From the NCBI GenBank assembly GCA_903888485.1, contig CAISTS010000028.1:1-64000 (forward strand): a stretch of DNA of 64,000 bases. The letters are read 5' to 3'. The translations under genes and the position numbers were made by a program. The stretch is from an uncultured bacterium (GTDB lineage: Bacteria > Pseudomonadota > Alphaproteobacteria > Rhodospirillales > Rhodospirillaceae). A model generated the notes under the pieces. The model saw nothing but the letters and a program-made list of their open reading frames with translations. It was not told the DNA's origin and made no database searches. Shown here piece after piece: positions 31,574 to 40,210 of the stretch; position 1 is the stretch's first letter, and every line of letters starts with the position of its first letter.

Positions 31574-31969
31574 CTACATTGCCAGCGCGAGCAGCCACGC
31601 GCCCGCGGTCAGGACAACGGTGCCGAGCAGCACAATGATGTTGGCGCGCTTGGTTTCGGCGATCTCGTAGTTCATGCCGATGTCCCAAAAGAGGTGACGA
31701 ATCCCATTACAGAGGTGGTAAAACAGCGCCACCGAGAAGCCGAAGAGCAACAGGTAGCCGATGGGCGAACCGATGAAGCCCGCGAATCGGGCGTAGGCAT
31801 CGGGCCCGTAGGCCGCCGACACGATCCAGTAGGTCAGCAGCACGGTGCCGATGGTCAGCCCAACGCCGGTGATGCGGTGGGTGATGGACAGCCAAGCCGC
31901 CAGCGGCAGGCGGTAGACCTGCAAGTGTGGCGACAGCGGCCGAGAGACGGGTTTCGCGGCTTGGGTCAT
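31574..31969 (-). CDS. sdhC: Succinate dehydrogenase cytochrome b556 subunit
   Basis: Haem b and quinone-binding anchor of complex II, 131 residues. RPLSPHLQVYRLP and LSITHRITGV form the quinone-site signature, and the haem-ligand histidine is in LCNGIRHLFWDIG. Three membrane helices are seen. It is the first gene of sdhCDAB; GGATCGCAC lies just before the ATG and the promoter should lie in the AT-rich stretch at 32018-32032. Confidence 0.97.
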   Translation of the reverse strand: MTQAAKPVSRPLSPHLQVYRLPLAAWLSITHRITGVGLTIGTVLLTYWIVSAAYGPDAYARFAGFIGSPIGYLLLFGFSVALFYHLCNGIRHLFWDIGMNYEIAETKRANIIVLLGTVVLTAGAWLLALAM

Positions 31970-32241
31970 GTGCGATCCGATGCTCGAACTCAGCGCTCTA
32001 GGGCTAAGTCATTGGTTTAAAAATAATAATTGTGCGGAGAGCTGCCCTCCCCGGCGACCCCCGCGCCCGTAATACTCACCCACCCGCATGAAGTCAATTA
32101 AGCCAGGCGCATAGCTGGGCCCTATCTGGAGCGGTTCCAATTCGCGGGAACAGGCTGGGGCCAACGCGCGTTTTGGCTGCATGAACCTGCACCATGCACA
32201 CCGTCACGGGATCGCCGCAATGACTTCTCCTTCCGACCGCA

Positions 32242-32451
32242 ATGGCTGCGTTGGTACTGCTGACAGCACGGTTTCGAATTTCACGTAAAGCGGCCTTGCC
32301 GCTGCGTACCGGCGCGGATGTGGGCGGCGCGGCCCGCTCGATCGACGCCAGCCCTTTGGGCAGCGGCAGCGGCGGCGCTTCGGTGAGCACGCCGAATGTC
32401 GATGGCTCCGCCAGCGGCAGCGCCACCGGTGCGGCGCGCATCTGCAAATAG
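32242..32451 (+). CDS. Possible small gene or gene remnant
   Basis: An open frame of 69 codons from ATG 32242. The first 15 codons look non-coding, while the later part (Gly/Ser/Ala-rich, e.g. ASPLGSGSGGASVSTPNVDG) has coding-like third positions. No Shine-Dalgarno sequence is seen and no family is recognised. The terminator 20 bases after the stop suggests something is transcribed here: a real small gene with a different start, a decayed 3' end or a small RNA. Confidence 0.3.
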   Translation: MAALVLLTARFRISRKAALPLRTGADVGGAARSIDASPLGSGSGGASVSTPNVDGSASGSATGAARICK

Positions 32452-32470
32452 ATAGGTTTGAGTTAAAGGG

Positions 32471-32503
32471 GAGCGCCGCCGGCAACGGCGGCGCTCTTAT
32501 TTT
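32471..32503 (+). terminator. Strong intrinsic terminator
   Basis: GAGCGCCGCCG (32471-32481), loop GCAA, CGGCGGCGCTC (32486-32496), then TTATTTTTTA. An 11-base perfect stem with a GNRA loop and U-tract, oriented to stop plus-strand transcription coming from 32240-32451. Reading minus, the tail is CCCCTTTAA, so it could only weakly serve the CitE-like gene. Confidence 0.85.
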
Positions 32504-33400
32504 TTATGAAACGGCCGCTTCGCGCGCGGCAATGACGGCAGCATGCGCCAAAAGCCTTTCGGCTTCGCGCACGTGCAGCACTTCCACCAAGCGGCCATCC
32601 AGGAGCGTGACGCCCTTACCGTGGGCGGCGGCTTCCTTGTGCGCGGCGACAATGCGCTGGGCGCGCGTGACTTCAGCCGCCGACGGCGCGAAGGCCGCGT
32701 TGGCGCCGGCGATCTGCCGCGGATGGATCAGCGTCTTGCCGTCAAAACCGAGCGCGCGGCCCTGCTGGCATGCCGCGGTGAAACCGGCTTCGTCGTCGAG
32801 GTCGAGGTGAATGCCGTCGAGGATAAAGAGATCGTAGGCGCGCGCGACGAGAATGCAGTGCTGGATCGCATACAGCATGGGCGCACGGTCGGCGGGGTGC
32901 GCACAATGCAGATCCTTGGCGAGATCGGCGGTGCCTATGAGGAAGCCTGCCAGCCGCGGACTGGCCTGGGCAATATCCGCTGCAGCAAGAATCGCGCGCG
33001 GCGTTTCCATCATCGCCCAAATGGCGAAGGTTGCGGGCGCGCCCGCCGCCGATACCGCCTTGTCGATAAAGCGCACATCTGCGGCGCTGTTGATCTTCGG
33101 CACCACGACGCCGTCGGCGCCGGACGCTGCGATAGCGGCGAGATCGTCCTTCACCCAACCGGTGTCGAGGCCATTGGCGCGAATCAGGATCTCGCGCTTG
33201 CCGTAGGATTTCGACTGCGCGGCGGCGACGGCGCCTTTGCGCGCCTCTGCCTTTGCATCGGGGGCGACAGCGTCTTCAAGATCGAAGATCACGCCATCGG
33301 CTGCGAGTGTGCGTGCCTTCTCGAGCGCGCGCGTGTTGGACGCGGGCATGTAGAGCACACTGCGCCGTAAGCGATCGATGCGCGCGGGAAACGCTGTCAT
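32504..33400 (-). CDS. HpcH/HpaI aldolase / CitE-like lyase
   Basis: TIM-barrel C-C lyase of 298 residues from the ATG at 33400, with GAGGGA upstream. Features are RSVLYMPASN at the start, GVIFDLEDAVAPDAK (metal/CoA-site acidic residues), WAMMETPRAIL with the conserved Glu, and GFDGKTLIHPRQI. The family splits CoA esters such as citryl-, malyl- or citramalyl-CoA. No citrate lyase partners (CitD, CitF) are nearby, so a stand-alone malyl- or citramalyl-CoA-type lyase is likelier than citrate lyase. Confidence 0.88.
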   Translation of the reverse strand: MTAFPARIDRLRRSVLYMPASNTRALEKARTLAADGVIFDLEDAVAPDAKAEARKGAVAAAQSKSYGKREILIRANGLDTGWVKDDLAAIAASGADGVVVPKINSAADVRFIDKAVSAAGAPATFAIWAMMETPRAILAAADIAQASPRLAGFLIGTADLAKDLHCAHPADRAPMLYAIQHCILVARAYDLFILDGIHLDLDDEAGFTAACQQGRALGFDGKTLIHPRQIAGANAAFAPSAAEVTRAQRIVAAHKEAAAHGKGVTLLDGRLVEVLHVREAERLLAHAAVIAAREAAVS

Positions 33401-33533
33401 GACATCCCTCATTTCTGATCTGGCGGTGATAGCCAAAGCACCGCGTCCGGTCCAGTGCCTGCACACCTATAGGTCGCGTTTGGTGACGGCCAAGTCTTGC
33501 ACATGTCGCGACAAACAGTGTACCAGCGCGCCC

Positions 33534-34196
33534 ATGGGGACATTCCTGCCCGCGTTTTTCGACATCGCCTTCGTGCGCGGCACAATCGTCGGCTTTGCCC
33601 TGGCTGCACCCATGGGGCCGGTGGCGGTTTTGTGTATCCGCCGCGCGCTTGCGCGCGGCCAGATCCAGGCTTTCATTGCCGGCCTCGGCGCCGCGCTGGC
33701 CGACATGGCCTTCGGCGCGGTGGCGGGCCTTGGCCTCACAGTCATTAGCGCCTTCGTTCTCAACTATCAGATGCTGATCGGCCTGGTGGGCGGTGTGATG
33801 GTGCTCGCGCTCGGCATCAGCACCTATCGGACGCCGGTGCTGATCAGTGAAGGCTCGGTCGTGGTGAAGAGCCTGCGCCGCGACTTCGCCGCGGCCTTCA
33901 CCATGGCCATCACGAACCCTGCAACCATGATTGCAGCCGCCGGTGTTTTTGCCGCCTTCGGACCGGTGGACATGGCGACGGCGCCTTCCACGGCCTTCTG
34001 GCTAGTGCTCGGGGTATTTGCCGGTTCCGCCGCCTGGTGGCTGATTCTCGCCGCGACGGCCACGACGCTGCGCGGACGCTTCGTCAAAAGTGGATTGCCG
34101 TGGCTGAACCGCATCTCGGGCAGCATTATCGCGCTTTCGGGCGCGGCCGTTTTGGTGGCGACGGTGGTCCGGTTGCTCAACGCCGGGGCGGACTAA
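33534..34196 (+). CDS. LysE family translocator
   Basis: Inner-membrane exporter of amino acids or related metabolites, 220 residues from the ATG at 33534. It has about six membrane helices, the family motif GFALAAPMGPVAVLCIRRAL in helix 1, and FTMAITNPATMIA in helix 4. The frame is open further upstream but that part is polar and unrelated. It converges on asd with a 4-base overlap. Confidence 0.88.
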   Translation: MGTFLPAFFDIAFVRGTIVGFALAAPMGPVAVLCIRRALARGQIQAFIAGLGAALADMAFGAVAGLGLTVISAFVLNYQMLIGLVGGVMVLALGISTYRTPVLISEGSVVVKSLRRDFAAAFTMAITNPATMIAAAGVFAAFGPVDMATAPSTAFWLVLGVFAGSAAWWLILAATATTLRGRFVKSGLPWLNRISGSIIALSGAAVLVATVVRLLNAGAD

Positions 34197-35251
34197 GCGT
34201 TGAGGTACTGCTTCACCAATACTTCGGCGATCTGCACGGCATTGAGCGCCGCGCCCTTGCGCAGATTGTCCGAAACACACCAGAACGACAGGCCGTTGTC
34301 GACTGTGGAGTCCTCGCGGATGCGCGAGATAAATACCGCGTCCTCACCCGCGACCTCAGCGGGCGTAACGTAGCCCTCGTCGGAGCGGTGATCGACCACA
34401 GTAATGCCGGGCGCCTTGCTTAGAACCGCCCGCGCCTCGTTCGCCGAGATCGGGTTTTCCGTTTCGATGTTGATGTATTCGGCGTGACCGACAAAGGTCG
34501 CGACGCGCGCGCAGTTGGCATGCACTTTGATGGTGGGATCCAAGATCTTTTTGGTCTCGACCATCATCTTCCACTCTTCCTTCGTCTCGCCGCTATCGAG
34601 AAACACGTCGATATGCGGGATGACGTTGAAGGCGATCTGCTTGGTGAAGTTGACCTTGGTTTGCGCGGGCGCCTGATTGGCGTAAATGCCCTTGGTCTGG
34701 TTGAACAGCTCGTCCATGGCGTCCTTGCCCTTGCCCGAGGTCGACTGGTAGGTGGACACCACGACGCGCTTGATCTTGAAAGCGTCGTGCAACGGCTTCA
34801 GCGCGACGACCATCTGAATCGTCGAGCAGTTGGGATTGGCGATGATGCCCTTCTTCTTGTAGCGCGCGATGGCCTCCGGGTTCACTTCCGGCACCACCAG
34901 CGGCACGTCGGGATCCATGCGGAAGTGCGAGGTGTTGTCGATGACGACGCAACCTGCTGCGGCGGCGCGCGGACTGTGAACGGCGGAGATCTTGGCGCCC
35001 GGCGACGACAGCGCGAGATCAACGCCCTTGAAATCGAAGGTCTCAAGGTTCTGCACCTTCAAGATGTCGTCTTCGCCGAAGGAGATCTCCATACCGGCCG
35101 AACGCGCTGAAGCCAGCGCATAGACCTTCGAAACCGGGAACTTCCGGTCCCAGAGGATGTTCAGCATTTCGCGGCCGACGTTGCCGGTGGCGCCAATGAC
35201 GGCGACCACATATCCATCGCGGCGGGAGGGTGTGTGGGCATTGTCAGGCAT
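34193..35251 (-). CDS. asd: Aspartate-semialdehyde dehydrogenase
   Basis: Makes aspartate semialdehyde for lysine/diaminopimelate, threonine and methionine. It is about 352 residues. The NADP motif is VAVIGATGNVGREML, the catalytic Cys is in IANPNCSTIQMV, and the catalytic-domain loop is VVSTYQSTSGKG. ATG 35251 is preferred because GGA lies 8 bases upstream; ATG 35257 is also possible. In relatives asd usually follows leuB directly; here several genes lie between. Confidence 0.96.
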   Translation of the reverse strand: MPDNAHTPSRRDGYVVAVIGATGNVGREMLNILWDRKFPVSKVYALASARSAGMEISFGEDDILKVQNLETFDFKGVDLALSSPGAKISAVHSPRAAAAGCVVIDNTSHFRMDPDVPLVVPEVNPEAIARYKKKGIIANPNCSTIQMVVALKPLHDAFKIKRVVVSTYQSTSGKGKDAMDELFNQTKGIYANQAPAQTKVNFTKQIAFNVIPHIDVFLDSGETKEEWKMMVETKKILDPTIKVHANCARVATFVGHAEYINIETENPISANEARAVLSKAPGITVVDHRSDEGYVTPAEVAGEDAVFISRIREDSTVDNGLSFWCVSDNLRKGAALNAVQIAEVLVKQYLNA

Positions 35252-35387
35252 GGCCATAATCCGTTGTTATTAAAGACGTTTTTAGAAGCCCGCGCCCGGC
35301 GCGCTGGGGCTTCAAATTGGAGCGGCAACCTACGCCGCTGGCCTCGCGAAAGCAACATTCCCCCGGGAAAACCGGCATAATCGCAGC

Positions 35388-35744
35388 ATGATCGCGCATA
35401 ACAGCAACCGCATCACCTGTTACGCCGACTTCTGGCCGTACTATCTGCGCGAGCATGCCCGGCCCGCGACGCGAGCGCTTCACTACATCGGCACGGCGCT
35501 TGTCATCGGGTTATTACTGTACGGCAGCCTCGCGAACACCTGGGCGTTCGTGGCCGTGCCTTTTGCCGGTTACGGTTTTGCCTGGGCTGCCCATCTGGCC
35601 GTCGAGCACAACCGGCCGGCCACCTTTACGCATCCATGGTGGTCGCTGATCAGCGATTTCCGCATGTTCGCATTGTTCGTCGGCGGACGTATCGGCGCCC
35701 ATCTCGACAAGGCGGGAGTGCCGCGTAAGCCGCCCGGCACCTGA
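35388..35744 (+). CDS. DUF962 / Mpo1-like membrane protein
   Basis: It is 118 residues with two hydrophobic segments. The pattern FWPYYLREHARPATRALHYIG, then GYGFAWAAHLAVEHNRPATF and HPWWSLISDFRMF, matches DUF962. The yeast member Mpo1 is an iron-dependent dioxygenase in phytosphingosine alpha-oxidation; the bacterial function is not established. The conserved histidines of the family (LHYIG, AHLAVEHN, HPWW) are present. Confidence 0.85.
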   Translation: MIAHNSNRITCYADFWPYYLREHARPATRALHYIGTALVIGLLLYGSLANTWAFVAVPFAGYGFAWAAHLAVEHNRPATFTHPWWSLISDFRMFALFVGGRIGAHLDKAGVPRKPPGT

Positions 35745-35748
35745 AGGC

Positions 35749-37632
35749 TCAGACGCTGATGTGTTCGGGTGGCCTGCCGGCGCGCTGGAGTTCCACCATG
35801 CGCCGGTATGCCTGTTCTATATTTCGTGTGTAGCGCACGGTATCGAACAGCGGCGCGGTGGGTATTCTGGCGGCGAGCTTCCGCTTGGCTTCACGCAAGA
35901 GAGTGTCGTCACGCGCGAACCGCAAAGCAAGCGTTTCATATTCCGCCAATGACGTGGCGACCATCTCCGGCATTTCGATAGCGCCAAGCAGGCTTGCGCC
36001 CACGCGCCCCGCAAAGGTCTCTCCTGCACAAGTTATGGCGGGCAAGCCGGCCCACAGCGCATCGCTCATGGTGGTGTGGGCATTGTACGGCAGCGTGTCG
36101 AGAAAGAGGTCGGCAAGGCGGTGACGCGCCAAATGTTGCGCGAGTGCTTGACGCGGCGCGAAGATCAAGCGCGCGGGGTCAATGCCTCGGATCGCGGCCT
36201 CGCGGCGCAGATTTGCGGTGGATGTTGGGTTCGTTTCGTATAGCCATAACACGGCGTGGGGAATCGCATACAGCAAGCGCATCCACGCATCGAAGAACGT
36301 TGGCGTGATCTTGAAACTACGATTGAAGCAGCAAAACACAAATGCGTCGTTGGGCAAACCGCAGGAAGACCGACTGGGAGTTTTCTCGGCGATTTCGCGT
36401 TTACTGTCGTTCGCCTGGTAGGTGTCCGGCAGCGTGACAATCTTTTCGCTATAGAATGCCGCATTCTCCGGGGGCAGCACCGTCGGATCGGCAATGACAT
36501 AGTCGGCGGCGTCCATTCCCAATGTGCCTGGATAGGCCAGGTAGCTGACCTGAACAGGAGCGGGCCGGAACGAGAGGATGCCCGAGCGATTGAGCCTGGT
36601 GTAGCCAGATATATCGACAAGAATGTCGAGGTTGTCCCCGGAGATGCGGGCCGCAGCCTCACTGTCGGAAAGCACGTGCAGGTCGGCGAATTGATCACAT
36701 GCTGCTTCGACTCTTTTGCGAATAGCGCTCTCGTCACCCACGCCGCTTGAATAGCCGAAGACTTCAAAGTGCGCACGATCGTGTAGACCAAACATTTCTG
36801 CTATAAGAAAGGAGGTCGGATGTGCTCGGAAATCACAGGAGATGTATCCAACGCGAAGTTGGCCGCTTGCCGTACGCGCTGTGTGGCGCCTAACAGGCAC
36901 GGACGCATTGAGCCCATATGCGTCCGCGAAGCGCTTCGCACATAGGTATTGATCCTGATTGGTCGTCGACAGTGACACTGCCAAAAATGGGCTTACTATG
37001 GCGGTTCCTTTTCGGATCGCATCCACGATACTGCGTTCGAGATCGGCATAGTCCGTCCAGTCGCAAGCCGTCTGCCGGTGAAGCATGAGTTCGCAAGCGG
37101 CCTCGATGGCCGTGGGTTGCGCGCGCACCGCTTCCGACAAAATCGCGATCGCCGACACAAGATCCCCTGCCTGGGCCGACAACCGCGCCTGACCTTTGGC
37201 AATTCTGATATCGCGGGGAGCGAGTTGGACTGCTCTTGTGTAGAGCGCCTGCGCCTCTTTTGCGCGATACAACTCGATCAAGAGATCGGCAAGGTTGATG
37301 ATCGTCTCGAGGTTGTCCGGGCGCAACTCGAGAGCGCGCTGGAAACACTTCTCGGCTTCCGCGATATTGTGGTTTTGACGCGCGAGGATGCCGAGATTGT
37401 TCCAGGCTTCCGCATGGTCGGATCGTAGCTCGAGCGCCGCGCGGAAGCACTCCGCAGCTTCCGCGCTCCGTCCACGCGCGCGAAGGAGCAGGCCAAGATT
37501 GTTGTGGGCAGCGGCGACTCGGGGATTGCCTTTTAGGACCGCGCGATAGCCCGATTCGGCTTCCGCCGCGCGCCCGGCCTGATGGTGAGAGATCGCATCA
37601 AGGAACAGAGCGCGGTTGGCGTCTTCGTTCAC
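35749..37632 (-). CDS. TPR protein with O-GlcNAc-transferase-like domain (GT41)
   Basis: It is 627 residues, probably cytoplasmic. Residues 1-165 hold about four TPRs (e.g. NPRVAAAHNNLGLLLRARGR and HAEAWNNLGILARQNHNIAE). The rest is a GT41/SPINDLY-like catalytic region: LRVGYISCDFRAHPTSFLI, LDILVDISGYTRLNR, FRPAPVQVSYLAYPGTLGM, FNRSFKITPTFFDAWMRLL and DTLPYNAHTTMSDALWAGLP. The family transfers sugar to Ser/Thr of proteins; the target is unknown, with flagellin or surface proteins as possibilities. It starts with GTG 20 bases after infA, so it may be cotranscribed with it. Confidence 0.88.
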   Translation of the reverse strand: MNEDANRALFLDAISHHQAGRAAEAESGYRAVLKGNPRVAAAHNNLGLLLRARGRSAEAAECFRAALELRSDHAEAWNNLGILARQNHNIAEAEKCFQRALELRPDNLETIINLADLLIELYRAKEAQALYTRAVQLAPRDIRIAKGQARLSAQAGDLVSAIAILSEAVRAQPTAIEAACELMLHRQTACDWTDYADLERSIVDAIRKGTAIVSPFLAVSLSTTNQDQYLCAKRFADAYGLNASVPVRRHTARTASGQLRVGYISCDFRAHPTSFLIAEMFGLHDRAHFEVFGYSSGVGDESAIRKRVEAACDQFADLHVLSDSEAAARISGDNLDILVDISGYTRLNRSGILSFRPAPVQVSYLAYPGTLGMDAADYVIADPTVLPPENAAFYSEKIVTLPDTYQANDSKREIAEKTPSRSSCGLPNDAFVFCCFNRSFKITPTFFDAWMRLLYAIPHAVLWLYETNPTSTANLRREAAIRGIDPARLIFAPRQALAQHLARHRLADLFLDTLPYNAHTTMSDALWAGLPAITCAGETFAGRVGASLLGAIEMPEMVATSLAEYETLALRFARDDTLLREAKRKLAARIPTAPLFDTVRYTRNIEQAYRRMVELQRAGRPPEHISV

Positions 37633-37652
37633 GAGCGAAGGTCGCCGCCAGC

Positions 37653-37931
37653 CTAGCGGCGCTTGTTGTTGAACTGGCGCGGCGGACCGCTGTTCGGGGG
37701 AGGACCGTTGTCGTCCTTGTGGCGGAAGATGAGGCGGCCCTTGTTAAGATCGTAGGGCGTGACCTCGACCGTCACGCGGTCGCCGACGAGGGTGCGGATG
37801 CGGTTCTTTTTCATACGCCCGGCAGTGTAGGCGATGATCTCGTGATCATTGGATAGTTTGACGCGGTAGCGCGCTTCCGGAAGGACATCGGTAACGATGC
37901 CTTCAAACTCGAGTAGTTCTTCTTTAGGCAT
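37653..37931 (-). CDS. infA: Translation initiation factor IF-1, variant with C-terminal tail
   Basis: OB-fold factor binding the 30S A site. It is 92 residues from [18 protein letters not shown], with GGAG five bases before the ATG. The core [35 protein letters not shown] and [12 protein letters not shown] is canonical, but the usual 72-residue protein is extended by about 20 residues rich in Pro, Asn and Arg ([17 protein letters not shown]). It may be a second IF-1 paralogue beside a standard one elsewhere. Confidence 0.93.
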   Translation of the reverse strand: MPKEELLEFEGIVTDVLPEARYRVKLSNDHEIIAYTAGRMKKNRIRTLVGDRVTVEVTPYDLNKGRLIFRHKDDNGPPPNSGPPRQFNNKRR

Positions 37932-38044
37932 GAGCACTCCAAATGTTTATCGCGGGGCAAGGACTGCCCAGCGAGACAGCAGCACGCACGACCAAGAACA
38001 ACGGCACGCTGATCGCGGGCGGGACTTCGCCCGATTTCAAGACC

Positions 38045-38248
38045 TTAGACCGCTTTCAAGTTGGCGGCGGCGGGCTTGCCGCGCTCCTGCATCACGTCGT
38101 AGCTGACTTTCTGACCTTCGACCAGAGTCCCGAGGTTCGCCCGCTGGACCGCCGAGATGTGCACGAACACATCCTTTGAACCATCGTCGGGTTGAATAAA
38201 CCCAAAACCCTTCGTCGTATTGAACCACTTCACGGTGCCGACAGCCAT
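38045..38248 (-). CDS. Cold-shock domain protein (copy 1)
   Basis: Single-stranded nucleic-acid chaperone of 67 residues. RNP1 is KGFGFIQPDD and RNP2 is DVFVHISAV. GGAGA lies 5 bases before the ATG at 38248. It closely resembles the second copy at 50378-50581. The frame is open further upstream but the CSD family always starts at this Met. Confidence 0.95.
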   Translation of the reverse strand: MAVGTVKWFNTTKGFGFIQPDDGSKDVFVHISAVQRANLGTLVEGQKVSYDVMQERGKPAAANLKAV

Positions 38249-38455
38249 AGTATCTCTCCAAGTCGAGTCGAACGCCGCGGGATCGGGCGCGGCGTACCTA
38301 GCAACGGTCTGGACCGGGCTTTGGCGCGCACAGGCCAAAAAAAGGCCGCACATGCAGTCGCCAACCGGCTCTACATATGGCTTAACGGCGCTTTTTTCAA
38401 TCGGGTCCGGAGGCTGCCGCCAGGTATCGGAGAATCCTGCCGAAAAACCGCTCTG

Positions 38456-39565
38456 TTAAGCGGCCAGACGGGCGAGTTCCTTAATCACCGCCTCACCCAT
38501 GGCCGCCGTGGATACCGGAGTCTGGCCTTTCTCGACAATATCGGCCGTGCGCACGCCGGCGCGCAGCACGTTCTTTACTGCGGTTTCCAAGAGGTCGGCG
38601 TTGGCCGCCATGTCGAAGGAATAGCGCAGCATCATGCCGTAGGAGAGGATCATGGCCAGCGGATTGGCGATGCCTTTGCCGGCGATGTCGGGCGCCGACC
38701 CATGGATCGGTTCGTAGAACGCCGACTGACGGCCAGAAGCGTCGCGCGCACCGAGGCTGGCGGACGGCAACATACCCAGCGAGCCCGGCAACATTGAGGC
38801 GAGGTCGGAGAGGAGATCGCCAAAGAGGTTGTCGCTGACGATGACATCGAACTGTTTGGGATTGCGCACGAGCTGCATGGCGCAGTTGTCGGCGTACATG
38901 TGGACGAGTTCGACGTCTTTGTACTCGGCGTGGAGCTTGGTGACTTCCTCGCGCCACAAGACGCCGCTTTCCATGACGTTGGCCTTCTCGACCGAGCAGA
39001 GCTTTTTCTTGCGTTTGCGGGCGAGTTCGAAGGCGACACGCGCGACGCGTACGATCTCGGAGGTGGTGTAGACCTGCGTGTTGATTCCGCGGCGCTCGCC
39101 GTTCGGCAGCGTCTCGATGCCGCGCGGCTCGCCGAAGTACACGCCGCCCAAGAGTTCGCGCACGATCATGATGTCGAGGTCCTTGACCACCTCGGGCTTC
39201 AGGGTGGAAGCGTTAGCCAGCACGTCGAACACAACGGCCGGGCGCAGGTTGGCGAACACGCCAAGCCCCTTGCGCAGACGCAAGAGACCCCGTTCAGGAC
39301 GATCGGCGAAAGGCAGCACGTCCCACTTATGGCCACCGACCGAAGCCATCAGCACGGCGTCGGCCTCCTGCGCGCGCTTCAGCGCCGCGTCCGTTAACGG
39401 CGTGCCGTGCGTGTCATAGGAGACGCCGCCGATGAGGTCTTCGCTAACTTCGAAATTGGTGCGCCCTGTGGACTGGAACCAATCCATCACCTTGCGCGCC
39501 GCGGCGGTGATTTCGGGACCGATGCCGTCGCCGGGCAGCAGCAGGATTTTCTTCTTTGCAGTCAT
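38456..39565 (-). CDS. leuB: 3-isopropylmalate dehydrogenase
   Basis: Oxidises and decarboxylates 3-isopropylmalate in leucine synthesis. It is 369 residues. Landmarks are [11 protein letters not shown] at the start, [13 protein letters not shown] and [30 protein letters not shown], the isocitrate/isopropylmalate dehydrogenase signature. GGGGGAACCC precedes the ATG. It is the last gene of leuC-leuD-leuB, 28 bases after leuD. Confidence 0.98.
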   Translation of the reverse strand: MTAKKKILLLPGDGIGPEITAAARKVMDWFQSTGRTNFEVSEDLIGGVSYDTHGTPLTDAALKRAQEADAVLMASVGGHKWDVLPFADRPERGLLRLRKGLGVFANLRPAVVFDVLANASTLKPEVVKDLDIMIVRELLGGVYFGEPRGIETLPNGERRGINTQVYTTSEIVRVARVAFELARKRKKKLCSVEKANVMESGVLWREEVTKLHAEYKDVELVHMYADNCAMQLVRNPKQFDVIVSDNLFGDLLSDLASMLPGSLGMLPSASLGARDASGRQSAFYEPIHGSAPDIAGKGIANPLAMILSYGMMLRYSFDMAANADLLETAVKNVLRAGVRTADIVEKGQTPVSTAAMGEAVIKELARLAA

Positions 39566-39593
39566 GGGTTCCCCCGCGAGATGTCGTGATGGA

Positions 39594-40208
39594 TTAAGCC
39601 AGCCAAGGCTGGGCTTGGCGTTGGCGGTCTTCGAAAGCGCTGATCTTGGCCGCGCTCTGCAGCGTGATGCCGATGTCGTCGAGGCCGTTCAGCAGATTCT
39701 TCCGGCGCGTACCGTCGACGTTGAACGACACCACGGCGCCGTCGGGCGCGGTGATGGTCTGGCTCTCGAGATCGATGGTGAATTCGCCGCCGGCGGTGTT
39801 CCCGGTGGCGGCCTTGGCCGCGAGTTTATCGACTTCGGCCTGCGGCAGCTGAATGCACAGGATGCCGTTCTTGAAGGAGTTGTTGTGGAAGATGTCAGCG
39901 AAGCTGGGCGCGATCACGCAGCGGATGCCGAAGTCGGCCAGACTCCAGGGCGCGTGCTCACGAGAAGAACCACAACCGAAGTTGTCGCCCGCGATCAATA
40001 TCTTGGCATGCCGATACGGCTCTTTGTTGAGCACGAAGTCCGGGCGTTCGTTACCGGCTTCGTCGTAGCGCATGGCGGCAAAGAGCGACTTACCGAGGCC
40101 GGTGCGCTTGATGGTCTTCAAGAAGCGCGCCGGGATGATCATGTCTGTGTCGACATTCACCAAGGTCAGCGGCGCAGCAACGGCTTTTAGGACGTTGAAC
40201 TTTTCCAT
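39594..40208 (-). CDS. leuD: 3-isopropylmalate dehydratase small subunit
   Basis: Swivelling-domain subunit of isopropylmalate isomerase, 204 residues from [38 protein letters not shown] and [17 protein letters not shown] are diagnostic. It starts 2 bases after the leuC stop. The open frame upstream of this Met is in leuC and is not part of the protein. Confidence 0.98.
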   Translation of the reverse strand: MEKFNVLKAVAAPLTLVNVDTDMIIPARFLKTIKRTGLGKSLFAAMRYDEAGNERPDFVLNKEPYRHAKILIAGDNFGCGSSREHAPWSLADFGIRCVIAPSFADIFHNNSFKNGILCIQLPQAEVDKLAAKAATGNTAGGEFTIDLESQTITAPDGAVVSFNVDGTRRKNLLNGLDDIGITLQSAAKISAFEDRQRQAQPWLA

Positions 40209-40210
40209 GA

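Larger units (their letters stand above)
31970..32503. other. Intergenic stretch upstream of sdhC with uncertain content
   Basis: About 530 bases between sdhC and the CitE-like gene. The first 60 bases are AT-rich and likely hold the sdh promoter. From about 32290 to 32451 the plus strand shows GC-rich third positions like coding DNA, ending in a stop and then a strong terminator. No recognisable domain, tRNA or other RNA gene was found. Confidence 0.6.

Noticed and set aside
32255-32285. TTCGAA-containing stretch resembling a tRNA T-loop
   Set aside because: No matching acceptor, D or anticodon stems can be built around it.
38331-38346. GGCC-A7-GGCC as a leuB terminator
   Set aside because: Four-base arms with the homopolymer in the loop, not after the stem; it does not have terminator geometry.
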